Below are positions 1-8,316 of a DNA stretch of 64,000 nucleotides, piece by piece; position 1 is the stretch's first letter, and the number at the start of each line of letters is the position of its first letter. The DNA is from Mycobacterium sp. Root135 (GTDB taxonomy: Bacteria > Actinomycetota > Actinomycetes > Mycobacteriales > Mycobacteriaceae): the NCBI RefSeq assembly GCF_001426545.1, contig NZ_LMEZ01000008.1, forward strand, positions 166,889-230,888, read 5' to 3'. A model generated the notes under the pieces. It ran no database searches and was not told where the DNA came from. It saw only the letters and a list, made by a program, of their open reading frames with translations. The translations under genes and the position numbers were made by a program.

Positions 1-179
1 CGTTGCAACCGGGCGATCACCTGATGCCCCACCGCCGGCAGCTGCCACGTCACCGTTTCCAGTTCCCCCAACAACTCCACCAACTCGAGGTGGGTGAACT
101 GGTCACAATCCAGGTCGACGAGTTCGGCAACGGCAGCACGGATCCCCGCAACTGCTGCGGTGACCCGATCCGAACTCAT
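1..179 (-). CDS. DUF222/13E12-family (HNH endonuclease type) protein, 5' part only
   Basis: The first 59 codons of a gene that starts with ATG at 179 and runs leftward off the window. The translation begins MSSDRVTAAVAGIRAAVAEL and continues with a helical stretch ending LPAVGHQVIARLQ. Short Leu-rich helices ending in a 'LPAVxHxxIxxL' segment are typical of the amino-terminal DUF222 region of the mycobacterial 13E12 repeat family, which usually carries an HNH nuclease domain at its C-terminus. That C-terminal part lies outside the window, so catalytic residues cannot be checked. These genes are multicopy in mycobacteria and are often linked to mobile or repeat DNA. The 262 bases between this start and the next gene hold no recognisable gene. 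Confidence 0.6.
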   Translation of the reverse strand, partial: MSSDRVTAAVAGIRAAVAELVDLDCDQFTHLELVELLGELETVTWQLPAVGHQVIARLQ

Positions 180-441
180 ACCCGAATACTAGTGCGACCC
201 ACCGACAGGACATTCGGATCTGTGACACCTGAAACCAAAGGTACACAAGAGGATTGGGGCCGTCCCCAATTCGCTCAGAGGCGGGCACTCGCACTCCCCG
301 GCGGAGAGCTTCCCCGGTTGGCATAAAGGATTTGACCACCGCGCGAGCGTGCACAAACTCCGACGTCCACCCGGCCCGTCGCCCGCAGACACGCACGCTC
401 ACGCCGGGGGCAGGGGGCCCCTAGCGCGGGGTGCCGCCGGG

Positions 442-1626
442 TCAGGACGTCTGATACTCCGGCAAGGTGGGCGCGGTGGCGGTCGACGACGACGCCAGCC
501 GCGACGTCAGCGCACGGACGGGCGCGCTGGCGGCCACCTTCACGGCGGTGCGGAAGACGCGCACCCCGACTCGGCTCGTCGGGTTGGCGATCCGCGGCAC
601 CCCGGGCGGCAGTTTCTGCGCTTCGGCGACGAACGGCCGCATCTCGCGCTCGTAGGCCGCGAAGGCCTCCACGTGGTCGGCGTTGGTGCCGATCGCTCCC
701 GCCAGGAGATATGCGCCGGCGAGAGCCAGGCTGGTACCCATCCCGCTGACCGGGGTCGCGCAGTAGGCGGCGTCACCGACCACCACGACGCGGCCCGTTG
801 ACCACGAAGGCAACCGAACCTGGGCGATCCTGTCGAGATACAGGCTCGACGGGTCGTCGGCCAGTGCCTCGAGGACGCGCGGCGCGGCATTGCCGACGTC
901 GGCGAACACCTCCTGCAGCCGCCGTACCTGGCTGTCGCGGTCCTGGTAGTCCAAACCCGTTGGCGGACAACGAAAGTTGAGGCTCGCCCTGGTGGAGCCG
1001 ACGTTGTCGGGACGAAGCTGAACGGATCGTCCGCCGGTGGTGGTGTACCAGCGCCACCACTGGTCGTCGTCGGCGGTTCTCGGGATGGTGCAGTACGCGG
1101 TGTAGAAACCGAGGTCGCGATAGTCCGGTTCGGCGCCGAAGACCATGTTGCGCGTCGTCGAGCGGATGCCCTCCGCCACGATCAGCAGATCGAAGCGGCG
1201 GGTGCCCGCCCCGGCGAAGGTGACGTCGACTCCGCTCTCGTCTTGGGCGACCGACACGATGCGCTCACCGAACAAGTACTCCGCGTCGCCGGCTTCGTCG
1301 ACCAGCAGGCGCGACAGCTCGCTCCGCAGGATCTCCAGCTCGGCGGTGGGGCCGTCCCCGGTGGCAGAGTCGCCAACGGGGAACTCGCCGAGAGAGCGGC
1401 CGCTGTCGTCGACGAAGCGCAAACCGACCTCACCGGTGCCCGACGCCCGCACCCGATCCACCAGGCCCATCCGGTGCAGCACCTCGCGACCGATTCCGCG
1501 CACGTCGACCTTATGGCCGCTGTCACGCAGCTGCGGGGCGCGTTCGACGAGCATCGACGAAAGACCGTGTCGCTTCAGCCAATACGCAAGCACGGGTCCT
1601 GCGATGCCAGCCCCGCTGATCAGCAC
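442..1626 (-). CDS. FAD-dependent aromatic-ring-type monooxygenase
   Basis: A class A flavoprotein monooxygenase of the PHBH/UbiH fold. The N-terminal Rossmann motif is GAGIAGPVLAYWL (GxGxxG). A second FAD-binding motif, GDAAYCATPVSGMGTSLAL (the GD...P motif), lies near residue 280, and length (about 395 aa) is usual for the family. Such enzymes use NAD(P)H and O2 to hydroxylate small aromatic or polyketide substrates; the substrate cannot be told from sequence. It lies 52 bases downstream of the MDR oxidoreductase on the same strand and probably shares its transcript. The coordinates use the GTG at 1624-1626. No SD sits near that codon: the AGGAG at 1648-1652 is six bases before an in-frame ATC at 1639-1641, which would add ITERT, so the real start may be non-canonical. 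Confidence 0.85.
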   Translation of the reverse strand: MLISGAGIAGPVLAYWLKRHGLSSMLVERAPQLRDSGHKVDVRGIGREVLHRMGLVDRVRASGTGEVGLRFVDDSGRSLGEFPVGDSATGDGPTAELEILRSELSRLLVDEAGDAEYLFGERIVSVAQDESGVDVTFAGAGTRRFDLLIVAEGIRSTTRNMVFGAEPDYRDLGFYTAYCTIPRTADDDQWWRWYTTTGGRSVQLRPDNVGSTRASLNFRCPPTGLDYQDRDSQVRRLQEVFADVGNAAPRVLEALADDPSSLYLDRIAQVRLPSWSTGRVVVVGDAAYCATPVSGMGTSLALAGAYLLAGAIGTNADHVEAFAAYEREMRPFVAEAQKLPPGVPRIANPTSRVGVRVFRTAVKVAASAPVRALTSRLASSSTATAPTLPEYQTS

Positions 1627-1678
1627 GGTTCGTTCGGTGATGAAGGACTCCTGAGGTGGGAAGGTGGGCTCAGTCTAG

Positions 1679-2596
1679 TCAGCTGACCTCGACGACCACT
1701 TTGCCTCTGGCATGGCCGATTTCGACGGCGGCCACGGCGTCGGCGGCCTCGTCTAACGGCCGGACGTCCTCCACATGAGGGTCGAGCTTGCCGTCGGCGA
1801 CGAGGCCCACCACGATCTCGAGAACACGGCTGGTGCGGTCCCGCTCGATCACGTGACCGCCTAGCTCGTCGACTGAGAAGTCGCCTGCGCTGATGAGTTT
1901 GGTCTTGTCCGAGACGAGTTCGGCGACGGAACGGAGCGCGTCGCCCCCGGCGAGGTCGAAGATGGCGTCGACGCCGTCGGGCATGATCTGGCGGATTCGG
2001 TCGGCGATGCCGTCACCCGACGGAATCAGGGTGGCACCGAGGGTTTCCACCATGGCGCGCTTGTCCTCGCTGCCGGTGCCGATGACGTTCATGCCGAGAT
2101 CCCTGGCGATCTGGGCGGCCGCCACTCCGACGCCACCACCGATGCCGTTGATCAGCAACGTCTGGCCCTCCTTGAGGCCGAGCTGCGTGACACCGTCGTA
2201 GGCGGTGGCAGCGGCCACGGGCAGGGTCGCGGCGTCGTTGAACGACACCTGCGGCGGTTTGCGCGCGGCAGCCCCGGCGGTCACCAGGGTGTACTCGGCA
2301 AAGGCGCCGGAACCGGGCGCAACGGAGCCGAAGATCTCGTCGTTCTCGGCGAAGCCGTCGACGTCCTTGCCGACGCCGCGCACCACACCGGACACCTCGC
2401 TGCCCAGGACCGCGGGCAGATCACCCTCGCTCGCGTTGCCGAACATGCCGGAGCGAATCTTCCAGTCGACGGGGTTGACCCCGGCGGCTCGGACTTCGAC
2501 CAGCAATTCGCCGGGCATCGGCGTCGGCATGTCGAGATCGAGAAATTCTTGAACCTCGGGCCCACCATTGCTGCGGTATCCAAATGCTTTGACCAT
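1679..2596 (-). CDS. NADP-dependent MDR-superfamily oxidoreductase (quinone oxidoreductase type)
   Basis: About 305 aa, the length of zinc-free medium-chain dehydrogenase/reductases. The GroES-like N-terminal half contains VEVRAAGVNPVDWKIRSG, the usual 'AAGVNPxDxKxRxG' segment, and there are no zinc-ligand cysteines. The cofactor half has INGIGGGVGVAAAQIARDLG, the AxxGGVGxxAxQlA dinucleotide motif, and ends with GKVVVEVS, as in quinone oxidoreductases. It probably reduces a quinone or enone with NADPH in the cytoplasm. It is transcribed leftward, divergent from the siderophore uptake operon, and is the upstream partner of the flavin monooxygenase. The iron box in the shared intergenic region lies much nearer to the divergent gene, so iron control of this gene is possible but not shown. 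Confidence 0.85.
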   Translation of the reverse strand: MVKAFGYRSNGGPEVQEFLDLDMPTPMPGELLVEVRAAGVNPVDWKIRSGMFGNASEGDLPAVLGSEVSGVVRGVGKDVDGFAENDEIFGSVAPGSGAFAEYTLVTAGAAARKPPQVSFNDAATLPVAAATAYDGVTQLGLKEGQTLLINGIGGGVGVAAAQIARDLGMNVIGTGSEDKRAMVETLGATLIPSGDGIADRIRQIMPDGVDAIFDLAGGDALRSVAELVSDKTKLISAGDFSVDELGGHVIERDRTSRVLEIVVGLVADGKLDPHVEDVRPLDEAADAVAAVEIGHARGKVVVEVS

Positions 2597-2667
2597 TGAC
2601 GGGGCTTACCCGGTGGGCGTGGGCGGGTAAACCGCAGCCGGACGTGAGGTCGCGTCGCGAATGCCGA

Positions 2668-2686
2668 TTAGGTTAGCCTGCACTGC
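2668..2686 (+). promoter_or_regulatory. IdeR-type iron box before the siderophore uptake operon
   Basis: TTAGGTTAGCCTGCACTGC matches the mycobacterial IdeR consensus TTAGGTTAGGCTAACCTAA at 13 of 19 positions, with a perfect nine-base left half. It ends directly before the GTG start of the ferric reductase gene, so the transcript is probably leaderless or nearly so and repressor binding would block initiation. Iron-loaded IdeR is known to repress siderophore genes through such boxes. Confidence 0.7.
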
Positions 2687-3508
2687 GTGGATGACGACAT
2701 GGGCTCGGTGGAGGCATTCGTCGCCGAGGTGGTCGACGCCGGACCCCGCATGCGGCGCGTGGTCTTCGACGTTCCGCAGTTGGCCGCGCTGACCATGCCA
2801 GGGGTGGGCGACGAGGCCGTTGGTCTCTACGTTCCAGGCGACGACGAGGGTCGCAACTACACCGTCCGGCGCCGCGGTCCCGGCGACCACCAGCTGACGT
2901 GCGACTTCGTCTTGCACGAGAGGGGCGTCGCGAGCGGCTGGGCGCGGCGGGCGACCGTCGGCGACCGCGTCATGCTCGATCACGCCCGCAGCTGGTACCG
3001 GCCGGAGGCCGCCAGCGACTGGCAACTGCTGATCGCCGACCTCTCCGGACTGCCCGCTCTGGCGCGCATCCTCGACGAGCTGCCCGACGACACCAAGGCC
3101 TCGGTCATCGTCGAGGTCGCCGACGAGTCCGATCTCGACTACCTGACCGTGCCGCCCGGTATCCCGGTCGTGACGTCGGTCGGAACCGGAAATGGTTACG
3201 CCGCAAGCCGTCTCACCGAGCTCGCCAAGGCACACACCCATGCCGACGGCCGCGGCTACTGCTGGTTCGCCGGCGAGGCCCAAACCACCCGCGAGGTCCG
3301 CAAGTATCTGCGCGCCACCCACGGCTGGATCGCCAACCAGTACGACATCGTCGGCTACTGGCGGTTCGACTCCGAGACCTGGGACCGCAAGTTCGAGGAG
3401 GTGAGCGACGAGATGATCGCCGTCTACGAGAAGGCGCTTGCCGACGGCAAGAGCGACAAGGTCGCCGCCGAGGAGTTCGACCTCGCCCTCGAGAGCATCG
3501 GGCTCTAG
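2687..3508 (+). CDS. Siderophore-interacting protein: NAD(P)H-dependent ferric-siderophore reductase
   Basis: A 273-aa protein of the SIP/ViuB family. The FAD-binding barrel carries RNYTVRRRGP (the R-x-Y-[ST]-x-R flavin motif, residues about 46-55). The NADPH lobe contains the 'WFAGEAQTTREVRKYLR' segment, close to the GEaxxxRxlRRyLR signature of this family, followed by 'GYWRFDSETWD', close to the family's GYWRxGxxxxxxD end. These enzymes reduce Fe(III) in imported siderophores in the cytoplasm and free the iron. The GTG start directly follows an iron box. Three bases after the stop the first permease gene starts, so reductase and importer form one operon. An acidic helix of about 40 residues extends past the usual family end. 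Confidence 0.92.
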   Translation: MDDDMGSVEAFVAEVVDAGPRMRRVVFDVPQLAALTMPGVGDEAVGLYVPGDDEGRNYTVRRRGPGDHQLTCDFVLHERGVASGWARRATVGDRVMLDHARSWYRPEAASDWQLLIADLSGLPALARILDELPDDTKASVIVEVADESDLDYLTVPPGIPVVTSVGTGNGYAASRLTELAKAHTHADGRGYCWFAGEAQTTREVRKYLRATHGWIANQYDIVGYWRFDSETWDRKFEEVSDEMIAVYEKALADGKSDKVAAEEFDLALESIGL

Positions 3509-3511
3509 ACG

Positions 3512-4555
3512 TTGAACGTCGCCGCGCTGGACGAAGAGACCCACACCGACCACGCGTCGGAGGGTCGGCGCCACGCCATCGGCCTGCTGGGCGCCGCGGC
3601 CGTGCTGGCTCTCACGTGTGTGCTCAGCCTCGCGGTCGGCACCGAGAACGTGGGCCTGTCCACGGTGTGGCACGCGATCGTCGACTACACCGACACCGGC
3701 AACCAGTGGATCGTGTACGAGCTGAGGATCCCGCGCACCCTTCTCGGCATCGTCGTCGGAATCGCCCTCGGACTCAGCGGGGCCCTGATCCAGGGTGTGA
3801 CGCGAAACCCGTTGGCCGACGCCCAAATTCTCGGCATCAATTCCGGTGCGGGCCTGTTCGTCGTCGCGGCGATCGCCTTCCTCGGGCTCCGCTCCGTGTG
3901 GTCGTACGTGTGGTTCGCCTTCATCGGAGCCTTCGTCGCGATGGCGTTGGTGTATCTGATCGGCATGACGGGACGCGCCATCGCCACCCCGGTGCGGATG
4001 CTGCTCGCCGGCGTCGCGGCGGGCGCCGTGATGGAGGGCCTCTCCTATGGCATCCGCCTGCGCAACCCGCGGGCGTTCGACTCGATGCGGTACTGGGACG
4101 CCGGCGCGTTGGACGGTCACACGCTGGCCGTCGTCGGCGCGGTCGCCCCGTTCGTCGTGCTCGGGGCGGCGATGTGCCTCTACGTCAGCCGGGGGCTCAA
4201 CGCCGTCGCGCTCGGCGACGAGTTGGCCGTCGCCATGGGCGGCAACGTCGTTCGAACCCGGGTGGTCGGCTTGCTTGCCGTCACCCTGCTGGCCGGTGCC
4301 GCCACCGCGGGTGCCGGGCCGATCGGATTCGTCGGTTTGATGGTGCCGCACGCGGTGCGGTGGTTCACCGGTCCGGACTGGCGGTGGATCTGCGCCTACT
4401 CGGTCTTCCTCGCACCCGCGTTGTTGCTGACCGCCGACGTCGTCGGCCGGGTGGTCGTGAAACCGGGCGAGCTGCCCGCCGGCATCGTGACGGCATTCGT
4501 CGGCGCCCCGGTCCTGATCTGGCTGGTGCGGCGCAGAGACGCGGCGGCCCTGTGA
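3512..4555 (+). CDS. fxuC: FecCD-type siderophore ABC importer permease (FepD-like)
   Basis: A 347-aa polytopic membrane protein with about nine hydrophobic segments and the family motif RIPRTLLGIVVGIALGLSG followed by GVTRNPLADAQILGINSG. The 'NPLADPxxLGxNxGA' form marks FepD-like subunits. The cytoplasmic coupling region reads GPIGFVGLMVPHAVRW, the usual GPIxFVGLxxPHxxR contact with the ATPase. The start is TTG, three bases after the reductase stop; the stop overlaps the next start (GTGA). It should form a heterodimeric channel with the next permease to import ferric exochelin. The symbol follows my recollection of the M. smegmatis scheme (FxuA/B/C resembling FepG/C/D) and should be checked. 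Confidence 0.88.
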   Translation: MNVAALDEETHTDHASEGRRHAIGLLGAAAVLALTCVLSLAVGTENVGLSTVWHAIVDYTDTGNQWIVYELRIPRTLLGIVVGIALGLSGALIQGVTRNPLADAQILGINSGAGLFVVAAIAFLGLRSVWSYVWFAFIGAFVAMALVYLIGMTGRAIATPVRMLLAGVAAGAVMEGLSYGIRLRNPRAFDSMRYWDAGALDGHTLAVVGAVAPFVVLGAAMCLYVSRGLNAVALGDELAVAMGGNVVRTRVVGLLAVTLLAGAATAGAGPIGFVGLMVPHAVRWFTGPDWRWICAYSVFLAPALLLTADVVGRVVVKPGELPAGIVTAFVGAPVLIWLVRRRDAAAL

Positions 4556-5610
4556 GCCCCGTCGACACGGTCGACTTCGGTCACCGTCAGTTGATCGTCC
4601 GCCGCGAGCCGGGACTCGCGCTGCGGGCGGCGTGGCGCAGCGTCGTGGTGCTGTCCATTCTCGGGGTGGCCGCCCTGGTGCTTGCCGTGCTGGCGCTCGG
4701 CGTCGGGCAGTATCCCGTGCCGCCAGGGCAGGTGGTCGCCATCCTGCTCGGCCAGGACACGTCGTTTGCGAGCGTGCTGGTTCTCGAGTGGCGGATGCCG
4801 CGAATCCTGTTGGCATTGTTGATCGGTGCGGCCCTTGGCGTCTCTGGTGCGATCTTTCAGGCGCTGACCCGCAACCCGCTTGGTAGTCCCGACGTGATCG
4901 GCTTCGACTTCGGCGCATACACCGGCGCGCTGATCGCCATCGCGGCGCTCGGCGGTGGCTACTACACGACGTCCATCAGTGCGGTGATCGGTGGCCTGGC
5001 CACGGCCGTCGTCGTCTACCTGCTGTCCTACAAGAACGGTCTGGCGGGCTTCCGGCTGATCATCGTCGGGATCGCCGTCAGCGCGGTGCTGAGCTCGGTC
5101 TGCCAGTGGATCATCCTGAAGATCCGGCTTCATCAGGCGATTACGGCGTCCGTCTGGCAGCAGGGGTCACTCAACGGCCTGGAGTGGGCGCAGGTCTACC
5201 CCGTCCTCGGCGGGCTCGCGGTCGGCGTCGTGATGCTGATGGTCGTCGGCCCGCAGCTTCCCATCCTGCAGATGGGTGACGACGCGGCAGGCGCCCTCGG
5301 GATCCGCCCCGGCCGGGTCCGCCTGGCTTACTTCGGGATTGGTGTTCTCTTGATCGCGGTGGCCGCCGCGGCGGCGGGGCCGATATCGTTCGTGGCGCTG
5401 GCGGCACCTCAGTTGGCGCGGCGTCTCACCGGCGCCCCCGGCGTCGGCCTGGTGTCGGCCGCCGCGATGGGCGCCTTCTTGCTGTTGGGCAGCGACCTGA
5501 TCGCCTTGAAGATCTTCGCGCCGGCGGAGTTGCCGGTGGGCGCGGTGACCGTGACCCTGGGTGGGCTGTACCTCGTCTACCTTCTCGTCGTCCAGGCTCG
5601 TCGTCGATAG
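4552..5610 (+). CDS. fxuA: FecCD-type siderophore ABC importer permease (FepG-like)
   Basis: A 352-aa partner permease. It starts with GTG overlapping the previous stop, which suggests translational coupling and equal stoichiometry. It has RMPRILLALLIGAALGVSG and then ALTRNPLGSPDVIGFDFGAY; the 'NPLGSPDVxGFxxGA' form is typical of FepG-like subunits. The coupling segment is GPISFVALAAPQLARRLTG, where PQ replaces the usual PH. A much longer open frame extends upstream in this frame to 2899, but it overlaps the two preceding genes completely and has no family similarity there. The ATPase gene follows 14 bases downstream. Confidence 0.88.
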   Translation: MSPVDTVDFGHRQLIVRREPGLALRAAWRSVVVLSILGVAALVLAVLALGVGQYPVPPGQVVAILLGQDTSFASVLVLEWRMPRILLALLIGAALGVSGAIFQALTRNPLGSPDVIGFDFGAYTGALIAIAALGGGYYTTSISAVIGGLATAVVVYLLSYKNGLAGFRLIIVGIAVSAVLSSVCQWIILKIRLHQAITASVWQQGSLNGLEWAQVYPVLGGLAVGVVMLMVVGPQLPILQMGDDAAGALGIRPGRVRLAYFGIGVLLIAVAAAAAGPISFVALAAPQLARRLTGAPGVGLVSAAAMGAFLLLGSDLIALKIFAPAELPVGAVTVTLGGLYLVYLLVVQARRR

Positions 5611-5624
5611 GGAGTGGGACGCAC

Positions 5625-6452
5625 ATGACCGATGAAGTACGCCTCGGTGCTCGTGATTTGTCGCTCGGATACGGTGCGGCACCGATCGTCGAGGGTCTCA
5701 CCGTCGACGTCGCCCCGGGGGCCGTCACCGCGATCGTCGGGCCGAACGCCTGCGGCAAGTCGACGCTCCTTCGCGGGCTGGCCCGGTTGATGAGCCCTGC
5801 TGCGGGACAGGTGATCCTGGACGGATCCGACATCAGTCGTCTGCGGACCAAGGACGTCGCCAAGAGGCTCGGCCTGCTGCCGCAGTCGTCGATCGCCCCG
5901 GAGGGCATCACGGTGGCAGACCTGGTGACGCGCGGGCGCTTTCCCCATCAGACGATGCTGCGGCAGTTCAGCCGCACCGATCAGCAGGCCGTCGCCGACG
6001 CGATGGCGGCCACCGGTGTGACCGCCATAGCCGGCCGTCCCGTCGACCAGTTGTCGGGCGGCCAACGGCAACGGGTCTGGATCGCGATGGTGCTGGCTCA
6101 GCAGACACCGCTGATCCTGCTCGACGAGCCGACCACGTTCCTGGACATCGCCCACCAGATCGAGCTGCTCGACCTCTTCGCCGATCTCAACGCAGAGCAG
6201 GGCTGCACCATCGTCGCCGTCCTGCACGATCTGAACCACGCCTGTCGGTTCGCCGATCAGATCATCGCGATGAAGGCGGGAGCCATTGTGGCTCAGGGGA
6301 ACCCGGCCGACGTCATCACCGCGACCCTGGTGGAGGAAGTGTACGGACTGGAGTGTCAGGTCATCGACGACCCCGAGACGGGGACGCCACTGGTCATTCC
6401 GCGGGCATCCAGTCGCCTGCGCGCCAGGAGGCAGGACCCGTCGCGCCGTTGA
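5625..6452 (+). CDS. fxuB: Siderophore ABC importer ATP-binding protein (FepC-like)
   Basis: A 275-aa ABC ATPase, the normal size for FepC/FhuC proteins. Walker A is GPNACGKST (residues about 39-47), the Q-loop lies in LGLLPQSS, the signature is LSGGQRQR, Walker B is LILLDEPTTFLD, and the H-loop is in VAVLHDLNHACRFAD. The start ATG has a clear SD (GGGAG) just upstream. It powers the FepD/FepG-like permease pair encoded immediately before it. The binding lipoprotein for this importer is not in the operon but lies about 37 kb away at the other end of the locus, under its own iron box. Confidence 0.92.
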   Translation: MTDEVRLGARDLSLGYGAAPIVEGLTVDVAPGAVTAIVGPNACGKSTLLRGLARLMSPAAGQVILDGSDISRLRTKDVAKRLGLLPQSSIAPEGITVADLVTRGRFPHQTMLRQFSRTDQQAVADAMAATGVTAIAGRPVDQLSGGQRQRVWIAMVLAQQTPLILLDEPTTFLDIAHQIELLDLFADLNAEQGCTIVAVLHDLNHACRFADQIIAMKAGAIVAQGNPADVITATLVEEVYGLECQVIDDPETGTPLVIPRASSRLRARRQDPSRR

Positions 6453-6491
6453 CCACCCGAACCGGGGGTGGACCTGAGCCTGTGAACGTTC

Positions 6492-6510
6492 TAAGGTTAG
6501 GGTAACCTCT
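6492..6510 (+). promoter_or_regulatory. IdeR-type iron box before panD and the ornithine hydroxylase
   Basis: TAAGGTTAGGGTAACCTCT matches the IdeR consensus at 15 of 19 positions and keeps the dyad GGTTA/TAACC. It lies 62 bases before the PanD-type start and after the importer operon, so the precursor-supply pair has its own iron-controlled promoter. Confidence 0.8.
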
Positions 6511-6571
6511 CTACCGGCCAGCTGTCGACGCGTTGGCCGCCACGGACGTCAACAACGCTGGAGGGCAAGCA

Positions 6572-6979
6572 ATGCTCCGAACCATGCTGGGGGGCAAGGT
6601 GCATCGCGCCACCGTCACCCAGGCCGACCTGCACTACGTGGGGTCGATCACCATTGACCAGGACCTCATGCGAGCCGCGGACATCCTGGAAGGTGAGCAG
6701 GTCGACGTCGTCGACGTCACCAACGGGGCGCGGATCACGACCTATGCGATCACCGGCGCGTCCGGATCGGGAGTCATCGGAATCAACGGCGCCGCAGCCC
6801 ATTTGATCAACCCGGGCGACTTGGTCATCATCATGTCGTTCAAGCAGCTCGACGAGCGCGAGGTGTCGCGCCACGCGCCACGCGTCGTCCACGTCGACGA
6901 CCGCAACCGAATCGTCGCCCTCGGCGCGGACCCGGCTCAGCCGGTTCCCGGCGCGGTCGACCAGCTGGCGAGCCGGTGA
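6572..6979 (+). CDS. panD: Aspartate 1-decarboxylase, probably dedicated to beta-alanine for the siderophore
   Basis: A 135-aa pyruvoyl enzyme that decarboxylates L-aspartate to beta-alanine. The start MLRTMLGGKVHRATVT aligns with the E. coli start, and the self-cleavage pair falls exactly at Gly24-Ser25 (DLHYVGSITID). Tyr in ARITTYAI and the NGAAAHL segment of the active site are present. The GGAGG at 6560-6564 fixes the ATG at 6572 rather than an in-frame codon at 6533. It lies under an iron box and its stop overlaps the hydroxylase start by one base (TGATG). PanD normally serves coenzyme A synthesis; placed here, next to an NRPS whose second module has a beta-alanine code, it most likely feeds siderophore assembly. 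A housekeeping panD elsewhere in the genome would support this. Confidence 0.93.
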   Translation: MLRTMLGGKVHRATVTQADLHYVGSITIDQDLMRAADILEGEQVDVVDVTNGARITTYAITGASGSGVIGINGAAAHLINPGDLVIIMSFKQLDEREVSRHAPRVVHVDDRNRIVALGADPAQPVPGAVDQLASR

Positions 6980-8316
6980 TGACCATGACCGTGAACGGAA
7001 ATCACCGAGCACGCACCGACGACGACGTCCTCGGTGTCGTCGGCGTCGGCTTCGGACCGTCGAATCTCGGCTTGGCCATCGCCGTCGAGGAGCACAACGA
7101 GACGTGCGGCGACGGAGAGACGATCACCGCCGAGTTCGTCGAATCAAAGGCTGAATTCGGTTGGCACACCGGCATGTTGATTCCGGGCACGACGATGCAG
7201 ATCTCGTTCCTGAAGGATCTCGCGAGCCAGCGCAACGTCCGAAGCCAGTACACGTTCCTGAGCTATCTGACCGAGCGCGGCAGGCTCAACGAGTTCATCA
7301 ACCATCAGACGTTCTTCCCGACGCGGTTGGAATTCCACGACTACCTGGAGTGGGCGGCCACCCGCGTGGCCGCGAAGGTGCACTACGGCACCAGGGCGGT
7401 CGCCGTCCGCGACGAGGGTGACTGCCTGGCCGTCGACCTCGAAGGCGCCGCCGGCGGGACGCTGCGCGCACGTGCGGTGGTCCTGGCCGGCGGGCTTCGG
7501 CCGCAGCTGCCGGGTGGGGTCACCGAGACGCCGCGTCAGTTCCACAACCACGAGGTGCTCGACAAGCTGAAGAAGCTGCCGTCGATCACGCACCGGCGCT
7601 TCGTCGTCGTGGGAGCCGGACAGAGCGCCGCGGAGGTCACCGACTACCTGCACACGACCTATCCAGACGCCGAGGTGCACGGGGTATTCGCGAAGTACGG
7701 ATTCAGCCCGGCCGACGACAGTCCCTATGCCAACCGGGTTTTCGATCCCGCGGCGGTCGACGACTTCTACACCGCCGAGCCGACGGTGCGCCAGCGGCTG
7801 CTCGACTACCACCGCGCCACCAACTATTCGTGTGTCGACCTTCCTCTGATCGAAGCGCTCTACGCGAGGGAGTACGCAGAGCGGGTGGCGGGCAATCGCC
7901 GGCTGTACTTCCACGGTGCCTCGGGCATCACGTCGGCAACAGAGGACGAGCGCGGGGTACGCGTGGTCGTCGAGCATCACCCGACCAAGACGCTCGAGAC
8001 GCTGGACTGCGACGCGGTGGTCTACGCCACCGGCTTCGCTCCGATGTCCCTGCCGGACATCCTCGGCGATCTATGCGACCCGGAGGTGTTCGCCGCCGAC
8101 GGACCCGGGGTCGAGCGCGACTACCGACTGCGGACGGCGCGCGACGTGTCGGGGGCGATCTACCTGCAGGGCGGTACCGAGCACACGCACGGTCTCAGCT
8201 CGTCGCTGATCTCCAACATCGCCGTGCGCTGCGGTGAAATCGTCGAATCCATCGCCAACGACCCGGTTTTCGGGCCGTCGCGGCGACGGATCGTCGGCTC
8301 CTCCTCGACCAGCTAG
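6979..8316 (+). CDS. L-ornithine N5-monooxygenase (siderophore N-hydroxylase)
   Basis: A 445-aa flavoprotein of the SidA/PvdA/IucD family that makes N5-hydroxyornithine with NADPH and O2. The FAD motif is VVGVGFGPSNLGLAIA (GxGxxN form), the NADPH motif is VVVGAGQSAAEVT, and the family's C-terminal motif is DAVVYATGFAPM. 'MQISFLKDLASQRNVRSQYTF' is the substrate and flavin-binding stretch. Ornithine rather than lysine is inferred from the hydroxyornithine codes in the NRPS. ATG at 6979 overlaps the panD stop; a GTG at 6976 is a possible alternative. The gene converges on fxbA, and the two TAG stops share the palindrome CTAG (8313-8316). Confidence 0.93.
   Translation: MTMTVNGNHRARTDDDVLGVVGVGFGPSNLGLAIAVEEHNETCGDGETITAEFVESKAEFGWHTGMLIPGTTMQISFLKDLASQRNVRSQYTFLSYLTERGRLNEFINHQTFFPTRLEFHDYLEWAATRVAAKVHYGTRAVAVRDEGDCLAVDLEGAAGGTLRARAVVLAGGLRPQLPGGVTETPRQFHNHEVLDKLKKLPSITHRRFVVVGAGQSAAEVTDYLHTTYPDAEVHGVFAKYGFSPADDSPYANRVFDPAAVDDFYTAEPTVRQRLLDYHRATNYSCVDLPLIEALYAREYAERVAGNRRLYFHGASGITSATEDERGVRVVVEHHPTKTLETLDCDAVVYATGFAPMSLPDILGDLCDPEVFAADGPGVERDYRLRTARDVSGAIYLQGGTEHTHGLSSSLISNIAVRCGEIVESIANDPVFGPSRRRIVGSSSTS

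Noticed and set aside
2899..4551. Upstream extension of the second permease gene to 2899
   Set aside because: The frame is open but Arg-rich and overlaps two real genes; the GTG at 4552 with a GTGA overlap is the natural start.
2606..4918. A 770-residue open frame on the minus strand opposite the ferric reductase and permease genes
   Set aside because: Arg/His/Asp-rich low-complexity translation with no family motif, lying opposite genes with clear motifs; a GC-rich antisense artefact.
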